Under the pieces are notes generated by a model that did no database searches, was not told the origin of the DNA, and saw only the letters and a list, made by a program, of their open reading frames with translations. Below are positions 26,354 to 46,939 of a DNA stretch of 64,000 bases, piece by piece. The stretch is from Arthrobacter sp. H16F315. GTDB lineage: Bacteria; Actinomycetota; Actinomycetes; Actinomycetales; Micrococcaceae. Location: NCBI RefSeq assembly GCF_024124825.1, contig NZ_JAMXSS010000002.1, positions 1,054,001 to 1,118,000 of the forward strand, given 5' to 3'. The position numbers were made by a program, and so were the translations under genes. The first letter of the stretch is position 1; the number at the start of each line of letters is the position of its first letter.

Positions 26354-26586
26354 AATTCGAGTCGCCGCCGCTGATGCGGAGAGTTTGCGACCGACCCCCT
26401 GATAAACGGCCTGTGAATATGGCGCTTTTTTTGAGTGCGTGTTGCGGGTGGGGACCTTCTGGAGTGTTTGTGGATCGCAGGATTGCTGATTTGCAAAGGG
26501 TTCCGGTTTCGGGTAAGTTTGAAAAGTTGCTCCGGAGCGATCCACGGCTGGTTTGGTTGTGGTGGTGCCGGGTGTGTCTGTTGTTT

Positions 26587-26609
26587 GAGAACTCAATAGT
26601 GTGCCAAGT
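26587..26609 (+). other. 5' arm of the 16S processing stem, copy 1
   Basis: GAGAACTCAATAGTGTGCCA pairs with TTGGCACACTGTTGGGTCCT in the spacer at 28492-28513, about 148 bp upstream of 16S and 211 bp after it. Such long-range stems release pre-16S, normally by RNase III. The matching pair in copy 2 is 35204-35226 with 37110-37131. Confidence 0.7.
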
Positions 26610-26756
26610 TTGTTGATACCAATTTATTGTATTGAATTGGTTGAATTGATCAGGTCCGCCACCCCGTGGTGTGGTCTGGTTTTTACAGCTGGTTTCAAAT
26701 TTTGTGCAGTCAATACGTCCCGTTTTCCCGGGGGTGTTGGTTGTGTCTGTTTTACT

Positions 26757-31922
<5,166 letters not shown>

Positions 31923-31990
31923 CACACTCCCTCTTCCGTGAACGGATTCAAAAGACGTTCACACCCGGAAGAGAGAACAAAGAAAACAAG

Positions 31991-32015
31991 AATGCTTGCG
32001 TCCACTATGTGGTTC
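31991..32015 (+). other. 3' arm of the 23S processing stem, copy 1
   Basis: ATGCTTGCGTCCACTATGTG pairs almost perfectly with the spacer sequence at 28654-28679 to bracket 23S. It is the expected RNase III release stem. Copy 2 has the pair at 37272-37297 and 40610-40634. Confidence 0.7.
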
Positions 32016-32122
32016 CCAACCAACAAACCCGTTGCGTGAGGAACAAAAACACAACAACATCACAGTTGTAACCACAGATTTCCCACCACCACGCCCCAGG
32101 CGCGGACCGGTGCGGACACAAA

Positions 32123-32242
32123 GTTACGGCGGTCATAGCGTGGGGGAAACGCCCGGTCCCATTCCGAACCCGGAAGCTAAGACCCACAGCGCCGATGGTA
32201 CTGCACCCGGGAGGGTGTGGGAGAGTAGGTCACCGCCGGAAC
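32123..32242 (+). rRNA. 5S ribosomal RNA, copy 1
   Basis: About 120 nt, starting GTTACGGCGGTCATAGCGTG. It contains CCCGGTCCCATTCCGAACCC and GAAGCTAAGACCCACAGCGC, closing with GGTCACCGCCGGAAC; the ends pair as helix I. The 200-bp 23S-5S spacer carries the 23S stem arm. Confidence 0.96.
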
Positions 32243-32256
32243 ATCATTAAACGGTC

Positions 32257-32285
32257 GAGGACCCCCAACAATGTTGGGGGTCCTC
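32257..32285 (+). terminator. Terminator of rRNA operon 1
   Basis: A perfect 14-bp stem, GAGGACCCCCAACA against its complement around a single A, 15 bp after 5S. The ATPase gene converges from the other side, ending 47 bp beyond. Confidence 0.85.
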
Positions 32286-32331
32286 CCGCATTTAACACCC
32301 CCACCCACGCACACCGGACACCACGGTCGGC

Positions 32332-34785
32332 TCAGCGGGGAAACCACCGCCCATCAATCCACGCCAGAAGCTCGATGGCCAGCCCTCCGCCAACCGCGGC
32401 TATGACGGCTGCCCACAACATGTCAGCCGGCGGCAAGGCCAGGTGGAAGAAGTCCTGGGCCAGTGGCACGTTGAGCAGGACCACGAGGCCGGCACACATC
32501 CCCAGCAGCACTGCCAGCTTCCTGGCATCGAGCGGGCGGGAGACCACCGCGAGAATCCACAACCCGATCACAGCGAGGGTAAGGACCGACGCCGACTGCA
32601 GCGACTCCGGAACGGCCCCGGCAGCCCCGAGGGAACCCGCGTACAGGTTCAAGCCCAGCAGCGAGGCGGCGACGACGAGTCCGGCAGGGATGGAGAACGA
32701 CAAAGACCTTCGAAGGAACCCCGGCCGGTAGCGGCGGCGATTGGCCATCAGCGCCAGAAAGAAGGAGGGGATCCCGATCGTGAGGCCGTCGGTGAAAGAC
32801 AATTGTCGCGGCAGGAAGGGAAACTGCAGATTAAGAAGGCCGAAGCCGACCGCGATCGCGATCGAATAGGCCGTCTTGCTGAGGAACAACTTCGACACGC
32901 GCTCAACGTTGGCGATCACCCGGCGGCCCTCGGCCACCACACCGGGCAACCGGTCGAAGCGGCCGTCCAGCAGCACCAGCCGGGCCACGGCCTTTGTGGC
33001 AGGTGCGGCGGAGTTCATTGCTATGCCAAGGTCTGCCTCTTTTAACGCCAGCACGTCGTTGACACCGTCGCCGGTCATCGCGACTGTATGGCCGCGGCGC
33101 TGAAGTGCTGCCACCATATCCTTCTTTTGCTCCGGACTGACCCGGCCGAAGACGTTATTGCCCTCCATCACCTCTTCCAACAGCGCCGGGTGGTCAGGGA
33201 GCTGCCGGGCATCGTAGCCCTCCCCGACGTCAAGGCCCACGGAGCGCGCAATCGCAGCGACCGTCCGGGGATCGTCCCCCGAGATGATCTTCAGTTCAAC
33301 ACCCTCGTTGCGGAAGTAGTCCAGCGTCTGTCGGGCATCGGCGCGGATCTGTTCCCGAAACGTGAGCACAACGACGGGTTTCACCCGTGCCGGCAGTGTT
33401 GCGTCCTCGGCAGTGATGGCGGTGCCGTCCGCGTAAGCCAGGACGACGGTCCGCAACCCGGAAGCGGCGAGCCGTCCGGCCTTGCCCAGGGCGTCGTCGG
33501 TCGACGGCGCCGCGCTGCCGCCGCCGGACCTGTCGGCCAGCACAATTTCCGGGGCGCCCAGGATCCAGGAGCACGGGCTTGTCCCTCCGCCGTCGAACGT
33601 CACCGAACTCCACTTCCGTGCGGAAGAAAACGGGACCGACGAGACCGCCGGCGTTCCGCCGCCGTGCTCAAAATCCGACTCCAGGCAGCGCGACGTCGCA
33701 TTTGCCTCCGGATCCGTAGCGAACCAGCCCAGGGCGTGCTCCCACCCGGGTTCAGCGGACCCGGCCAGCTCGTGAACGCCGTCGAAGATGATTCTGCCTT
33801 CGGTGAGTGTCCCGGTCTTGTCCAGGCAGAGGACATCAACGCGCGCCAGGCCCTCGACCGCGGCCAGTTCCTGGATAAGAACCTTGTTGCCCGCCATCCG
33901 GACGCCGCCGACGGCGAAAGCAACGCTCGAGAGCAGCACCAGTCCCAGCGGAACCATGGCGATGACGCTTGCAATCACCCCCACCAGGGCGGAGGTCCAG
34001 GCCCCACTGGAGATGGCGGCTTCCCAGCCGCCCCTCGACTGCATTTCACCGTTGGCAACGATGAGGGCAACCGGCAGCAGTGCCCAGGTCAGCCAGCGCA
34101 GAATCCGGTTGAGGCTGTTGCGGATCTCAGAGTTGACCAGCGAGAACCGCTTCGCATCGGCGGCGAGCCTGCTGGAAAAGGACTCAGCGCCCACCCGGAC
34201 CACCCGCGCCGTGCCCCGTCCGGCGAGAATGATCGAGCCGGAAAGTACTTCAGTCCCCGCATCCTTGTCCACGGGGTCCGACTCCCCGGTGAGGAGGGAT
34301 TCATCGGACTCCAGCCCCCCGCTCTCAAGGACTGACGCATCGGCTGTGACCTGGTCGCCGGCCCGCAGGACCAGGACATCGTCAAGTACGACGTCGGCAG
34401 TCGGGATCTCCTGCACCGTACCGTCGCGCAGTACCCGGGCCAGTGGGGCCTCGAGGACGGCAAGGCGGTCCAGGGACCGTTTGGCGCGATACTCCTGCAC
34501 AACACCGATGACGGCGTTGCCGGCAGCAGCCAGCCCAAAAAGAGCGTCCTGCCAGCTCCCCAGCAGGAGCAGGAGAATAAAGCTTGTGCCCACGATCGCA
34601 TTGAAAAGGGTCAGCACGTTTGCGCGGACGATTTCCCAGAGGCTGCGGCTGGTTGCGTCCGGCACACGGTTGTCGAGGCCGCTGCTCATCCGGGAGGCCA
34701 CATCGCCACGGGAGAGGCCACTGGCGGCCGGTCCGGACACACGCCGATGGAGCATGCCTGGTCCTTGGCGCCGGTGTTCTGCCAT
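32332..34785 (-). CDS. P-type cation ATPase, CtpE-like (calcium transporter family)
   Basis: The ATG at 34785 gives 817 residues; a second good start is ATG 34755 (AAGGA six bases upstream). It shares order and motifs with mycobacterial CtpE: SEIRNSLNRIL-type region, TGES (SLLTGESDPV), phosphorylated Asp322 in DKTGTLTEG, KIISGDDPRTV, TGDGVNDVLALKEADLG, and a C-terminal six-helix domain. CtpE in mycobacteria is linked to Ca2+ uptake, so calcium is the best guess. Membrane helix 4 has VPLGL (280) where CtpE and SERCA have PEGL, so the ion-binding Glu is absent. It is flanked on both sides by rRNA operons on the opposite strand. Confidence 0.88.
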   Translation of the reverse strand: MAEHRRQGPGMLHRRVSGPAASGLSRGDVASRMSSGLDNRVPDATSRSLWEIVRANVLTLFNAIVGTSFILLLLLGSWQDALFGLAAAGNAVIGVVQEYRAKRSLDRLAVLEAPLARVLRDGTVQEIPTADVVLDDVLVLRAGDQVTADASVLESGGLESDESLLTGESDPVDKDAGTEVLSGSIILAGRGTARVVRVGAESFSSRLAADAKRFSLVNSEIRNSLNRILRWLTWALLPVALIVANGEMQSRGGWEAAISSGAWTSALVGVIASVIAMVPLGLVLLSSVAFAVGGVRMAGNKVLIQELAAVEGLARVDVLCLDKTGTLTEGRIIFDGVHELAGSAEPGWEHALGWFATDPEANATSRCLESDFEHGGGTPAVSSVPFSSARKWSSVTFDGGGTSPCSWILGAPEIVLADRSGGGSAAPSTDDALGKAGRLAASGLRTVVLAYADGTAITAEDATLPARVKPVVVLTFREQIRADARQTLDYFRNEGVELKIISGDDPRTVAAIARSVGLDVGEGYDARQLPDHPALLEEVMEGNNVFGRVSPEQKKDMVAALQRRGHTVAMTGDGVNDVLALKEADLGIAMNSAAPATKAVARLVLLDGRFDRLPGVVAEGRRVIANVERVSKLFLSKTAYSIAIAVGFGLLNLQFPFLPRQLSFTDGLTIGIPSFFLALMANRRRYRPGFLRRSLSFSIPAGLVVAASLLGLNLYAGSLGAAGAVPESLQSASVLTLAVIGLWILAVVSRPLDARKLAVLLGMCAGLVVLLNVPLAQDFFHLALPPADMLWAAVIAAVGGGLAIELLAWIDGRWFPR

Positions 34786-35373
34786 CACCTCCTGATCGTA
34801 ACCGCAGGTGCCCCGGTTTGAGGTGACGGAGCACACAGGTAGCGGGTTTTGCCGAAGTGGGCCGTGGGGGCCCGGCGGAGCGTCTGTTTTCGGTGTGGTG
34901 GCGGGGTTTTTGGGGTGTGGGGGGTGGTGTGGGGGGGTGGATTTGTGTGGGGGTCTGGTGGGGTGTAAAGTAATTCGAGTCGCCGCCGCTGATGCGGAGA
35001 GTTTGCGACCGACCCCCTGATAAACGGCCTGTGAATATGGCGCTTTTTTGAGTGCGTGTTGCGGGTGGGGACCTTCTGGAGTGTTTGTGGATCGCAGGAT
35101 TGCTGATTTGCAAAGGGTTCCGGTTTCGGGTAAGTTTGAAAAGTTGCTCCGGAGCGATCCACGGCTGGTTTGGTTGTGGTGGTGCCGGGTGTGTCTGTTG
35201 TTTGAGAACTCAATAGTGTGCCAAGTTTGTTGATACCAATTTATTGTATTGAATTGGTTGAATTGATCAGGTCCGCCACCCCGTGGTGTGGTCTGGTTTT
35301 TACAGCTGGTTTCAAATTTTGTGCAGTCAATACGTCCCGTTTTCCCGGGGGTGTTGGTTGTGTCTGTTTTACT
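34786..35373 (+). other. 588-bp leader region of rRNA operon 2
   Basis: The first ~110 bp, up to 34899, is unique and holds the ATPase upstream region; no clear promoter for the ATPase is seen. From 34900 it repeats the copy 1 leader, with the candidate promoter at 34943-34971 and the 16S stem arm at 35204-35226. No supported gene lies in it. Confidence 0.6.
34943..34971 (+). promoter_or_regulatory. Candidate rRNA promoter, copy 2
   Basis: TTGTGT at 34943-34948 and TAAAGT at 34966-34971 are separated by an optimal 17 bp, two shorter than in copy 1. Assigned by pattern and conservation between copies. Confidence 0.5.
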
Positions 35374-40541
<5,168 letters not shown>

Positions 40542-40748
40542 CACACTCCCTCTTCCGTGAACGGATTCAAAAGACGTTCACACCCGGAAGAGAGAACAAA
40601 GATAACAAGAGTGCTTGCGTCCACTATGTGGTTCCCAACCAACAAACCCGTTGCGTGAGGAACAAAAACACAACAACATAACAACACCACAGTTGTAACC
40701 ACAGATTTCCCACCACCACGCCCAGGCGAGGACCGGTGCGGACACAAA

Positions 40749-40868
40749 GTTACGGCGGTCATAGCGTGGGGGAAACGCCCGGTCCCATTCCGAACCCGGA
40801 AGCTAAGACCCACAGCGCCGATGGTACTGCACCCGGGAGGGTGTGGGAGAGTAGGTCACCGCCGGAAC
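40749..40868 (+). rRNA. 5S ribosomal RNA, copy 2
   Basis: Identical to copy 1 by eye, 120 nt. The 23S-5S spacer before it is 8 bp longer overall than in copy 1, with an added ACAACA-type stretch and a few substitutions. Confidence 0.96.
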
Positions 40869-40882
40869 ATCATTAAACGGTC

Positions 40883-40911
40883 GAGGACCCCCAACAATGT
40901 TGGGGGTCCTC
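40883..40911 (+). terminator. Terminator of rRNA operon 2
   Basis: Same 14-bp stem as behind operon 1, 15 bp after 5S. Confidence 0.85.
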
Positions 40912-40957
40912 CCGCATTTAACACCCCCACCCACGCACACCGGACACCACGGTCGGC

Positions 40958-40992
40958 TCAGCGGGGAAACCACCGCCCATCAATCCACGCCA
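40958..40992 (-). pseudogene. 3' remnant of the P-type ATPase gene
   Basis: On the minus strand these 35 bp encode LAWIDGRWFPR and a stop, identical to the ATPase C-terminus at 32332-32365. Upstream of it the sequence is unrelated (GTGGGTCGTCC-like DNA), so only the tail was copied with the rRNA unit. Confidence 0.85.
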
Positions 40993-41191
40993 ACACCCAC
41001 AGGCGTGGGTCGTCCGCTGTTGGCGAAATCGGGGTCGGAAAGGCCCTGATTCCGGGTTTTTTCCTCAAAAAAGACCGAAAACACGCGGAATTTGCCGCCT
41101 CGACCGCGGCAAGCTGGTAAGTTTTCGAACAGTGGCTTGTGCGCATGCCGTGTGCAGGCTCCAAAAATCATGACCGTCCAGGAGGACATAA

Positions 41192-41479
41192 ATGGCTAAG
41201 AACCGTAGTGAACTTGTTGCAGAGGTAGCAGGCAAGGCCGGCACCAGCCAGGCAGCCGTCAACTCCGTGCTGGATGCACTGTTCGAGGTCTTCGAGACCT
41301 CTGTCGCCGCCGGCGAGAAGATCACCATCCCGGGCTGGCTTGCAGTTGAGCGCACCGACCGTGCAGCTCGCACCGGTCGCAACCCGCAGACGGGCGAGAC
41401 CATCCAGATCGCCGCTGGCCACAGCGTCAAGCTGACCGCCGGATCCAAGCTGAAGGCTGCGGTTTCCAAGAAGAAGTAG
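41192..41479 (+). CDS. hup: DNA-binding protein HU
   Basis: The 95-residue protein starts at ATG 41192 after CAGGAGGAC. It is a histone-like HU: MAKNRSELVAEVAGKAGTSQ, SVAAGEKITIPGWLAVERT, the DNA-gripping arm with GRNPQTGETIQIAA, and the C-terminal VKLTAGSKLKAAVSKKK. Length equals classical HU; the Lys-rich tail of mycobacterial HupB is absent. It bends DNA and compacts the nucleoid as a dimer. It lies 323 bp after 5S copy 2, as its own transcription unit ending in a strong terminator. Confidence 0.96.
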   Translation: MAKNRSELVAEVAGKAGTSQAAVNSVLDALFEVFETSVAAGEKITIPGWLAVERTDRAARTGRNPQTGETIQIAAGHSVKLTAGSKLKAAVSKKK

Positions 41480-41496
41480 CTTTCCATAAAGGCTTG

Positions 41497-41531
41497 AAAG
41501 GAGCGGCGACCCATTGGGTCGCCGCTCCTTT
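41497..41531 (+). terminator. Terminator of the HU gene
   Basis: A perfect 17-bp stem (AAAGGAGCGGCGACCCA and its complement) around one T, ending in CCTTTTCC, 17 bp after the HU stop. Confidence 0.9.
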
Positions 41532-41704
41532 TCCTTGGTGCCCGGTTCCGGCGGCCATACCGAGGCGGCTGGGACCGCGGTCGATTCGGTGAGCAGGCGG
41601 GGCGTAGCGGACAATGGAGCTGTGCCTTCCGCAGCAAAACCCCGCCCCACCGCCGCCGCTCCTGCCCCTACGGGGGAGCGCGAAGCGCTGTCGCGGGCCC
41701 TGCA

Positions 41705-43782
41705 GTGGTCTCCCGGGGGTGGCTGTACGCCGGACTCGCCGCGTTGTTCCTGGGCCTTGTGGCGGCCCTGCTGTTCTCCGGCGCCGCTGCAGCGCGGTCG
41801 GTCTCCGACCCGGGCGCCATGGTGCGCTGGGGTCTGCCGGTCAGCAAGGCAGTGCATAACGTCTCGCTTGCCACCGTGATCGGCGGATTGCTGTTCGCCG
41901 TCGGCGTCCTGCCGCGGTCCTTCGCCGGGTCCCGTTCCAAGTCACCTGACGCCCCGGAGCATCCTGCCTTCAGCCGCGCGCTGGCTGTCGCCGCCGCTGC
42001 GGGTGCCCTCTGGACATTGTCAGCGGTTGCCGTGCTCGTGATGAGCTACTCGGACATCGCCGGCCAACCGATCTCCGGTGATCCGGAATTCACCCGCTCT
42101 TTGGTCTACTTTATGACGGACATCGAAACCGGCCGCGCCTGGCTGGCCGTTGTCATCATCGCAGCCGTGGTCACCACGGCGCTCTTCGGCGTCCGCTCGA
42201 TGGGAGGACTGGCGGCAACCCTGGTGCTCTCGCTGGTCGGGCTCGTCCCGTCGGCGCTGATCGGCCACTCCGCCAGTTCGGCTGATCATGAAGGGGCCAT
42301 CAACTCGCTCGGGCTGCATCTGGTTGGGGTCTCGGCCTGGGTGGGGGGCATCATCACCCTGGCCTTGCTCTCCGGCGTGCTGGGCGGCACAGCGGCAGAT
42401 CGGGCGGCCGGTGGCCGCCGGGACATCACCGAGCCGACGCTCAGGCGCTTCTCCGCACTGGCGGGCTTCGCCTTCATCATGGTCTTCGCCTCCGGGGTGA
42501 TCAACGCCAGCATCCGCCTCACGTCCTGGAACGATCTCCTCGGTTCCTCCTATGGGCAGTTGATCCTGGCCAAGGCAGCGGCCACCCTTGTCCTTGGCGG
42601 CATCGGACTAATGCACCGGCGGTGGGTGATCCCGCAGCTCGGTAGCGACGCCGGCGGCCTGTCCGCCCGTCGTGTGCTCTGGCAGCTTGTGGTGGCTGAG
42701 CTGCTGATCATGGGCGCGACATCGGGCATCGCCGTCGCGCTTGGCCGATCGGCACCGCCGCAAGACCAGGCCTTGTTGCCGGCCGCCTCGCCGGCCTTCA
42801 TTCTGTCCGGCTACGAACTGCCACCGGAGCTCACCCCGGAGCGCTGGCTGACAGAGTGGCGTCCTGACTGGCTGTGGCTCACTGTGGCGGCCTTTGGCCT
42901 CGCCGCCTACATCCTGGGCCTGCGGAAAATCCGCCGGCGTGGGGATTCCTGGTCCTGGTTCCGGGCAGTCAACTGGGTGATCGGGCTTGTGCTCTTGAGC
43001 TATGTGACTTCCGGCCCGCCAGCCGTCTACGGCCGGGTAATGTTCTCCGCGCACATGGTGGACCACATGGCACTGACAATGGTGGTTCCCATCTTCCTGG
43101 TCCTCGGGGCCCCAATTACATTGGCACTCCGAGCGCTGACGCCGCGACGGGACAGCTCCGCGGCCCGCGCGAGTGGCTGCTGATTTTCATCCACTCGAAG
43201 TTCTCCCAGCTGGTGACGCATCCGCTGTTCGCCGCCGCCAACTTTGCCGGTTCGATCGTGTTGTTCTACTACTCGGATGCGTTTGGTTACGCGATGCGCG
43301 ACCACGTGGGTCACGAGCTGATGAACCTGCATTTCGCCCTCACCGGCTACATCTTTGTGCTGACCATGCTCGGAACCGACCCGTTGCCCCGGCGTGCGCC
43401 CTACCCGATGCGGCTGCTGCTGCTGCTGGCCACGATGGGTTTTCACGCTTTCTTCGGTGTAGCGATCATGGGCGGTACCGGGCTGCTGGCCGCGGACTAC
43501 TTCGGCAACCTGGGCCGGGCCTGGGGCCCTTCAGCGCTGCTGGACCAGCAGATGGGCGGCGCGGTGGCCTGGGGCATCGGCGAGGTGCCCACCTTGCTGG
43601 TGGCGATCGGCGTCGCCGTGATGTGGTCCCGTTCCGACGCACGCGAGTCGAAGCGCACCGACCGGGCGGCGGACAGGAATAACAACGCCGATCTCACCGC
43701 TTACAACGATATGTTTGCCAAGTTGGCCGAGCGCGATGCCCGGCTGGACGAACGCAGCTCAAAGCTGGAAGGACGCTCATGA
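41705..43782 (+). CDS. CopD-CtaG fusion membrane protein (copper/cytochrome oxidase assembly), frame broken by 1-nt deletion
   Basis: The first frame (GTG 41705) gives about 490 residues with nine or so hydrophobic segments: a CopD domain with WGLPVSKAVHNVSLATVIGG and GLHLVGVSAWVGGIITLALL, then the start of CtaG (caa3-type oxidase assembly) at YVTSGPPAVYGRVMFSAHMV. It breaks near 43161-43163 (CGGCCC); one added G gives GPREWLLIFIHSKFSQLVTH and runs to 43782. The restored protein has about 690 residues. The true start may be GTG 41622 in another frame, since SAAKPRPTAAAPAPTGEREA reads as a usual N-terminus, implying a second indel near 41700. It overlaps the next gene by 4 bp. Confidence 0.85.
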
Positions 43783-45741
43783 CCGAAACTGTACGCACCC
43801 ACCTCCGGGTCCGGGCCTCCGAACTGGTGGGCCGCAACTGGCTCAACACCGGCGGCAAGTCCCTGGACCTGGAATCCCTGCGCGGCAAAATCGTGCTGCT
43901 GGACTTCTGGACCTTCTGCTGCATCAACTGCCTGCACGTACTTGACGAACTCCGCCCGCTGGAACAGCGCTACTCCGATGTCCTCGTCACCGTCGGGGTG
44001 CATTCTCCCAAGTTCGAGCACGAGGCGGATCCGGTGGCCTTGGCGGCTGCCGTCGAACGTTATGAGATCAGCCACCCAGTCCTCGATGATCCAGAGTTGG
44101 ACACTTGGAAGGCCTACACGGCCCGGGCCTGGCCCACCCTGGTGGTCATTGATCCAGAGGGCTACATCGTGGCGCACCTCTCCGGTGAAGGCCACGCGGA
44201 TGGTCTCGCCGTACTGATTCCGGAGCTGATTGCCGAGCACGAAGCCAAGGGCACGCTGCACCGGGGCGATGGCCCCTATGTGGCGCCGGAGCCGACGTCG
44301 GGCACCCTGAGGTTTCCGGGCAAGGCGCTGTACCTTCCCGCTGGCCGTGGCGCCGAAGATGCTACGGAAGCAGGTTCCTGGCTCGTCACCGACACCGGGC
44401 ACCACCGCCTCGTAGAACTCTCCACTGACTTCCAGACTGTGCTTGCCACCTACGGGTCCGGCGAGAAGGGCCATGCCGACGGTAACGCCGCTGCGGCCCG
44501 CTTCAACGAACCGCAGGGTCTGGTGCTGCTCCCGGCGGATGCCGCCGCGGCGGCAGGGTACGACGTCGTTATCGCCGATTCCGTGAACCACCGCCTGCGC
44601 GGGCTGTCCCTGACCGACGGAGCCGTCAGCACCTTGGCCGGCAACGGTGTGCAACGGCTGCTGGAGACCGGACCGGCCCGGGTGGATGAGGAAGGCGCCG
44701 CCTATGGCGCCCGGCTCGAGGCGGATCCGCTGCGCGTTTCGCTCAGCTCGCCCTGGGACGTTGTCTGGTCCAGCAAACTCAACGCCGTGGTGGTCGCCAT
44801 GGCCGGGGTGCACCAGATCTTCAGCTTCGACCCAAGCTCCGGCGCCGTGTCCATTATCGCCGGCAATGGCCTCGAGGGACTCCTTGACGGCCCGGCGGCG
44901 GAAGCATGGTTCGCCCAGTCCTCAGGCCTCGCCGAGGACACCGAGGGCAACATCTGGGTGGCGGACTCGGAAACCTCGGCGCTGCGTAAGCTCATAGTCG
45001 GCGACGACGGCGCCATCACCGTCGAGTCGGCCATCGGCAAGGGCCTGTTCGACTTCGGCTTCCGCGACGGGCAAGCCGCCGAGGCCCGGCTGCAGCACCC
45101 GCTGGGTGTGACGGTACTGCCGGACGGCTCGGTAGCCATCGCAGACACCTACAACGGTGCGGTCCGCCGCTATGACCCGGTCGCGGGCACCGTCTCCACC
45201 CTGGCGCGCGGGCTCTCGGAACCCTCTGACGTGATTGTGGACCACACCCAGGTGGCCGGCGCCGAGCCGCTCCTGGTGGTGGTGGAAGCGAACAAGCACC
45301 AGCTGGTCTATGTGCCCATCCCCAAGGAAGCGCAACAGGTGGACGAGGGCGCAGCCCAAACCCAACGGCCCAAGAGCCCGGTGGCGCCCGGGCAGCTTGA
45401 GCTCACCGTCCGCTTCACAGCCCCCACCGGCCAGAAACTGGACCACCGCTGGGGCGACCCCACCCAGCTGAAGATCTCCTCCACCCCGCCGGAACTGCTG
45501 GTGGCCGGCGGGGGGACTTCGGTGGGCCTGATGCGCACCCTGGAACTAGCCTCCGACGTTCCGGAAGGTGTCCTGCATATTACCGCCCCGCGCCGCTGCC
45601 TGCGACGGACCGGAGGAAGCTGACGGCGAGATCCCGGACCACGCCGCCTGCCACCTCTACCAGCAGGACTGGGGTATCCCGGTGCTGCTGCAGGCCGACG
45701 GCGACACCGAACTGGTGCTGGACCTGCGCGGGATGGACTGA
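43779..45741 (+). CDS. Thioredoxin-like/NHL-repeat protein (NHLRC2-like), frame broken by 1-nt insertion
   Basis: ATG 43779 overlaps the previous stop. Residues 1-150 form a TlpA-type thioredoxin fold with the redox pair C48-x-x-C51 in FCCINCLHV and a cis-Pro in AWPTLVVIDPEGY. From about 185 to 510 NHL repeats form a beta-propeller (WLVTDTGHHRLVELS, VVIADSVNHRLRGLS, GNIWVADSETSALRKL, VAIADTYNGAVRRYD). The frame ends at 45623, but removing one C from 45586-45589 gives ITARAAACDGPEEADG and a C-terminus to 45741. No signal peptide is seen, so it is probably cytoplasmic. The link to CtaG may be copper or redox handling, inferred. Confidence 0.83.
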
Positions 45742-45840
45742 AGTCCTGGCTGGTGCCGCCGGACGGAATGTGCCCGGTCCTCCGTGCAGGGTGCGGGCGC
45801 CCGGGACCAGGATGCAGCGTGTTAGCGGTCAGGCCCGGTG

Positions 45841-46839
45841 CTAGTAGCTCAGCAGCGGTGTGACCTTGACCGAGTCGGCGTCCACGTCCAGGCGGGTGGT
45901 GAAGCTGAAGTCGTGGACGGCGTTCAGTTCGGTGGTTGCCCCGCTAAACAGGTCCACCTGCCGGGCCGTGATCCGCGCCGTGCCGTTCAGCGGGGCAACC
46001 ACCCAGCGTCCGCCGAACGGTTCGATGCTGATGGTGGGGTATTCGGTGATACTCCAGTCGATCGTGCCGGGAACCACCTGGTTGAAGGTGGTGTGGTAGA
46101 ACGGACAGTCCGGCTGGAGCTTCTGCTCTTTGTCCGCAGTGTCGGCGCACGTGTCCAGGAACTCCTTGACCTTGGCGTCCACCTCCTGCTTCAGCCCGTC
46201 GGTGGCTTCGGTCAGCAGATTCAGCGGAGCGGCGGGGACATCGCGGCCGGAGAGTGTGGCTTTGGTCGGTGCGGCGGAGAAGTACTCACCGGATAGGGAC
46301 GCCTCGTACTCGCCCGGGTAAAAAGCCGCGAAGGAATTCCTGCCGTTGGGCATGTTCACCGGAACCCCGTTCAGGATCGCCTCGCTGGAGTTGACCACGG
46401 TGACGTTCAAGACCGGCAGCGCAGCGGGAACTATAGCCCACTTGTGGAAGAACAACCACTCGGTTCCGGAGCGTTCCAGCAGGAATTCGGTCCGCAGTTG
46501 GCTGCCGTCAATCGTGTAGTCAATCGGGACCATAACCTGGTTGCCGCCGCGGTCCTCGGCCGCGCCGTACTTCACGCCGCTGATCCGGGCCGCGGCCGTT
46601 TGCAGCGCGGTGCCGTCCAGCATGGCCGCGTTGCTCTGCGGAACGGAAGCATGCAGTAAGCCGAGGGCCTTCCCGCCCTCGCCGTTTTGCAGGGCAGCCA
46701 GATACTCCCGGACAGGTTGCTGCGGGCTTGCCAGGGATCCGTTGACCAGATTGACCGTCACGATGCCCCCGGCCACGGCAAGCATCAGGCCCAGCAGCCA
46801 CCCGGCTGCGATCCTGACCAACGCCTGACTCATTTGCAC
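45841..46839 (-). CDS. Membrane-anchored protein of unknown function
   Basis: The 332-residue protein starts at GTG 46839 or ATG 46833. One N-terminal hydrophobic segment (WLLGLMLAVAGGIVTVNLV) acts as a signal anchor; the rest is outside. Residues about 40-135 suggest an NTF2/DUF4878-like fold (VREYLAALQNGEGGKALGLL), then a beta-rich region with ILNGVPVNMPNGRNSFAAFY. Two Cys (DTCADTADKEQ, PDCPFYH) may form a disulphide. No known family is confidently recognised. Confidence 0.7.
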   Translation of the reverse strand: MQMSQALVRIAAGWLLGLMLAVAGGIVTVNLVNGSLASPQQPVREYLAALQNGEGGKALGLLHASVPQSNAAMLDGTALQTAAARISGVKYGAAEDRGGNQVMVPIDYTIDGSQLRTEFLLERSGTEWLFFHKWAIVPAALPVLNVTVVNSSEAILNGVPVNMPNGRNSFAAFYPGEYEASLSGEYFSAAPTKATLSGRDVPAAPLNLLTEATDGLKQEVDAKVKEFLDTCADTADKEQKLQPDCPFYHTTFNQVVPGTIDWSITEYPTISIEPFGGRWVVAPLNGTARITARQVDLFSGATTELNAVHDFSFTTRLDVDADSVKVTPLLSY

Positions 46840-46939
46840 TTACCATACGTTACCTGCACCCTGCAGGAATTCCCTTGTCGTTAGGGACGCGCCCGGCCCG
46901 CACGGATCGCGTGGGCTGGGGACGCCATCCCGCCGGACC

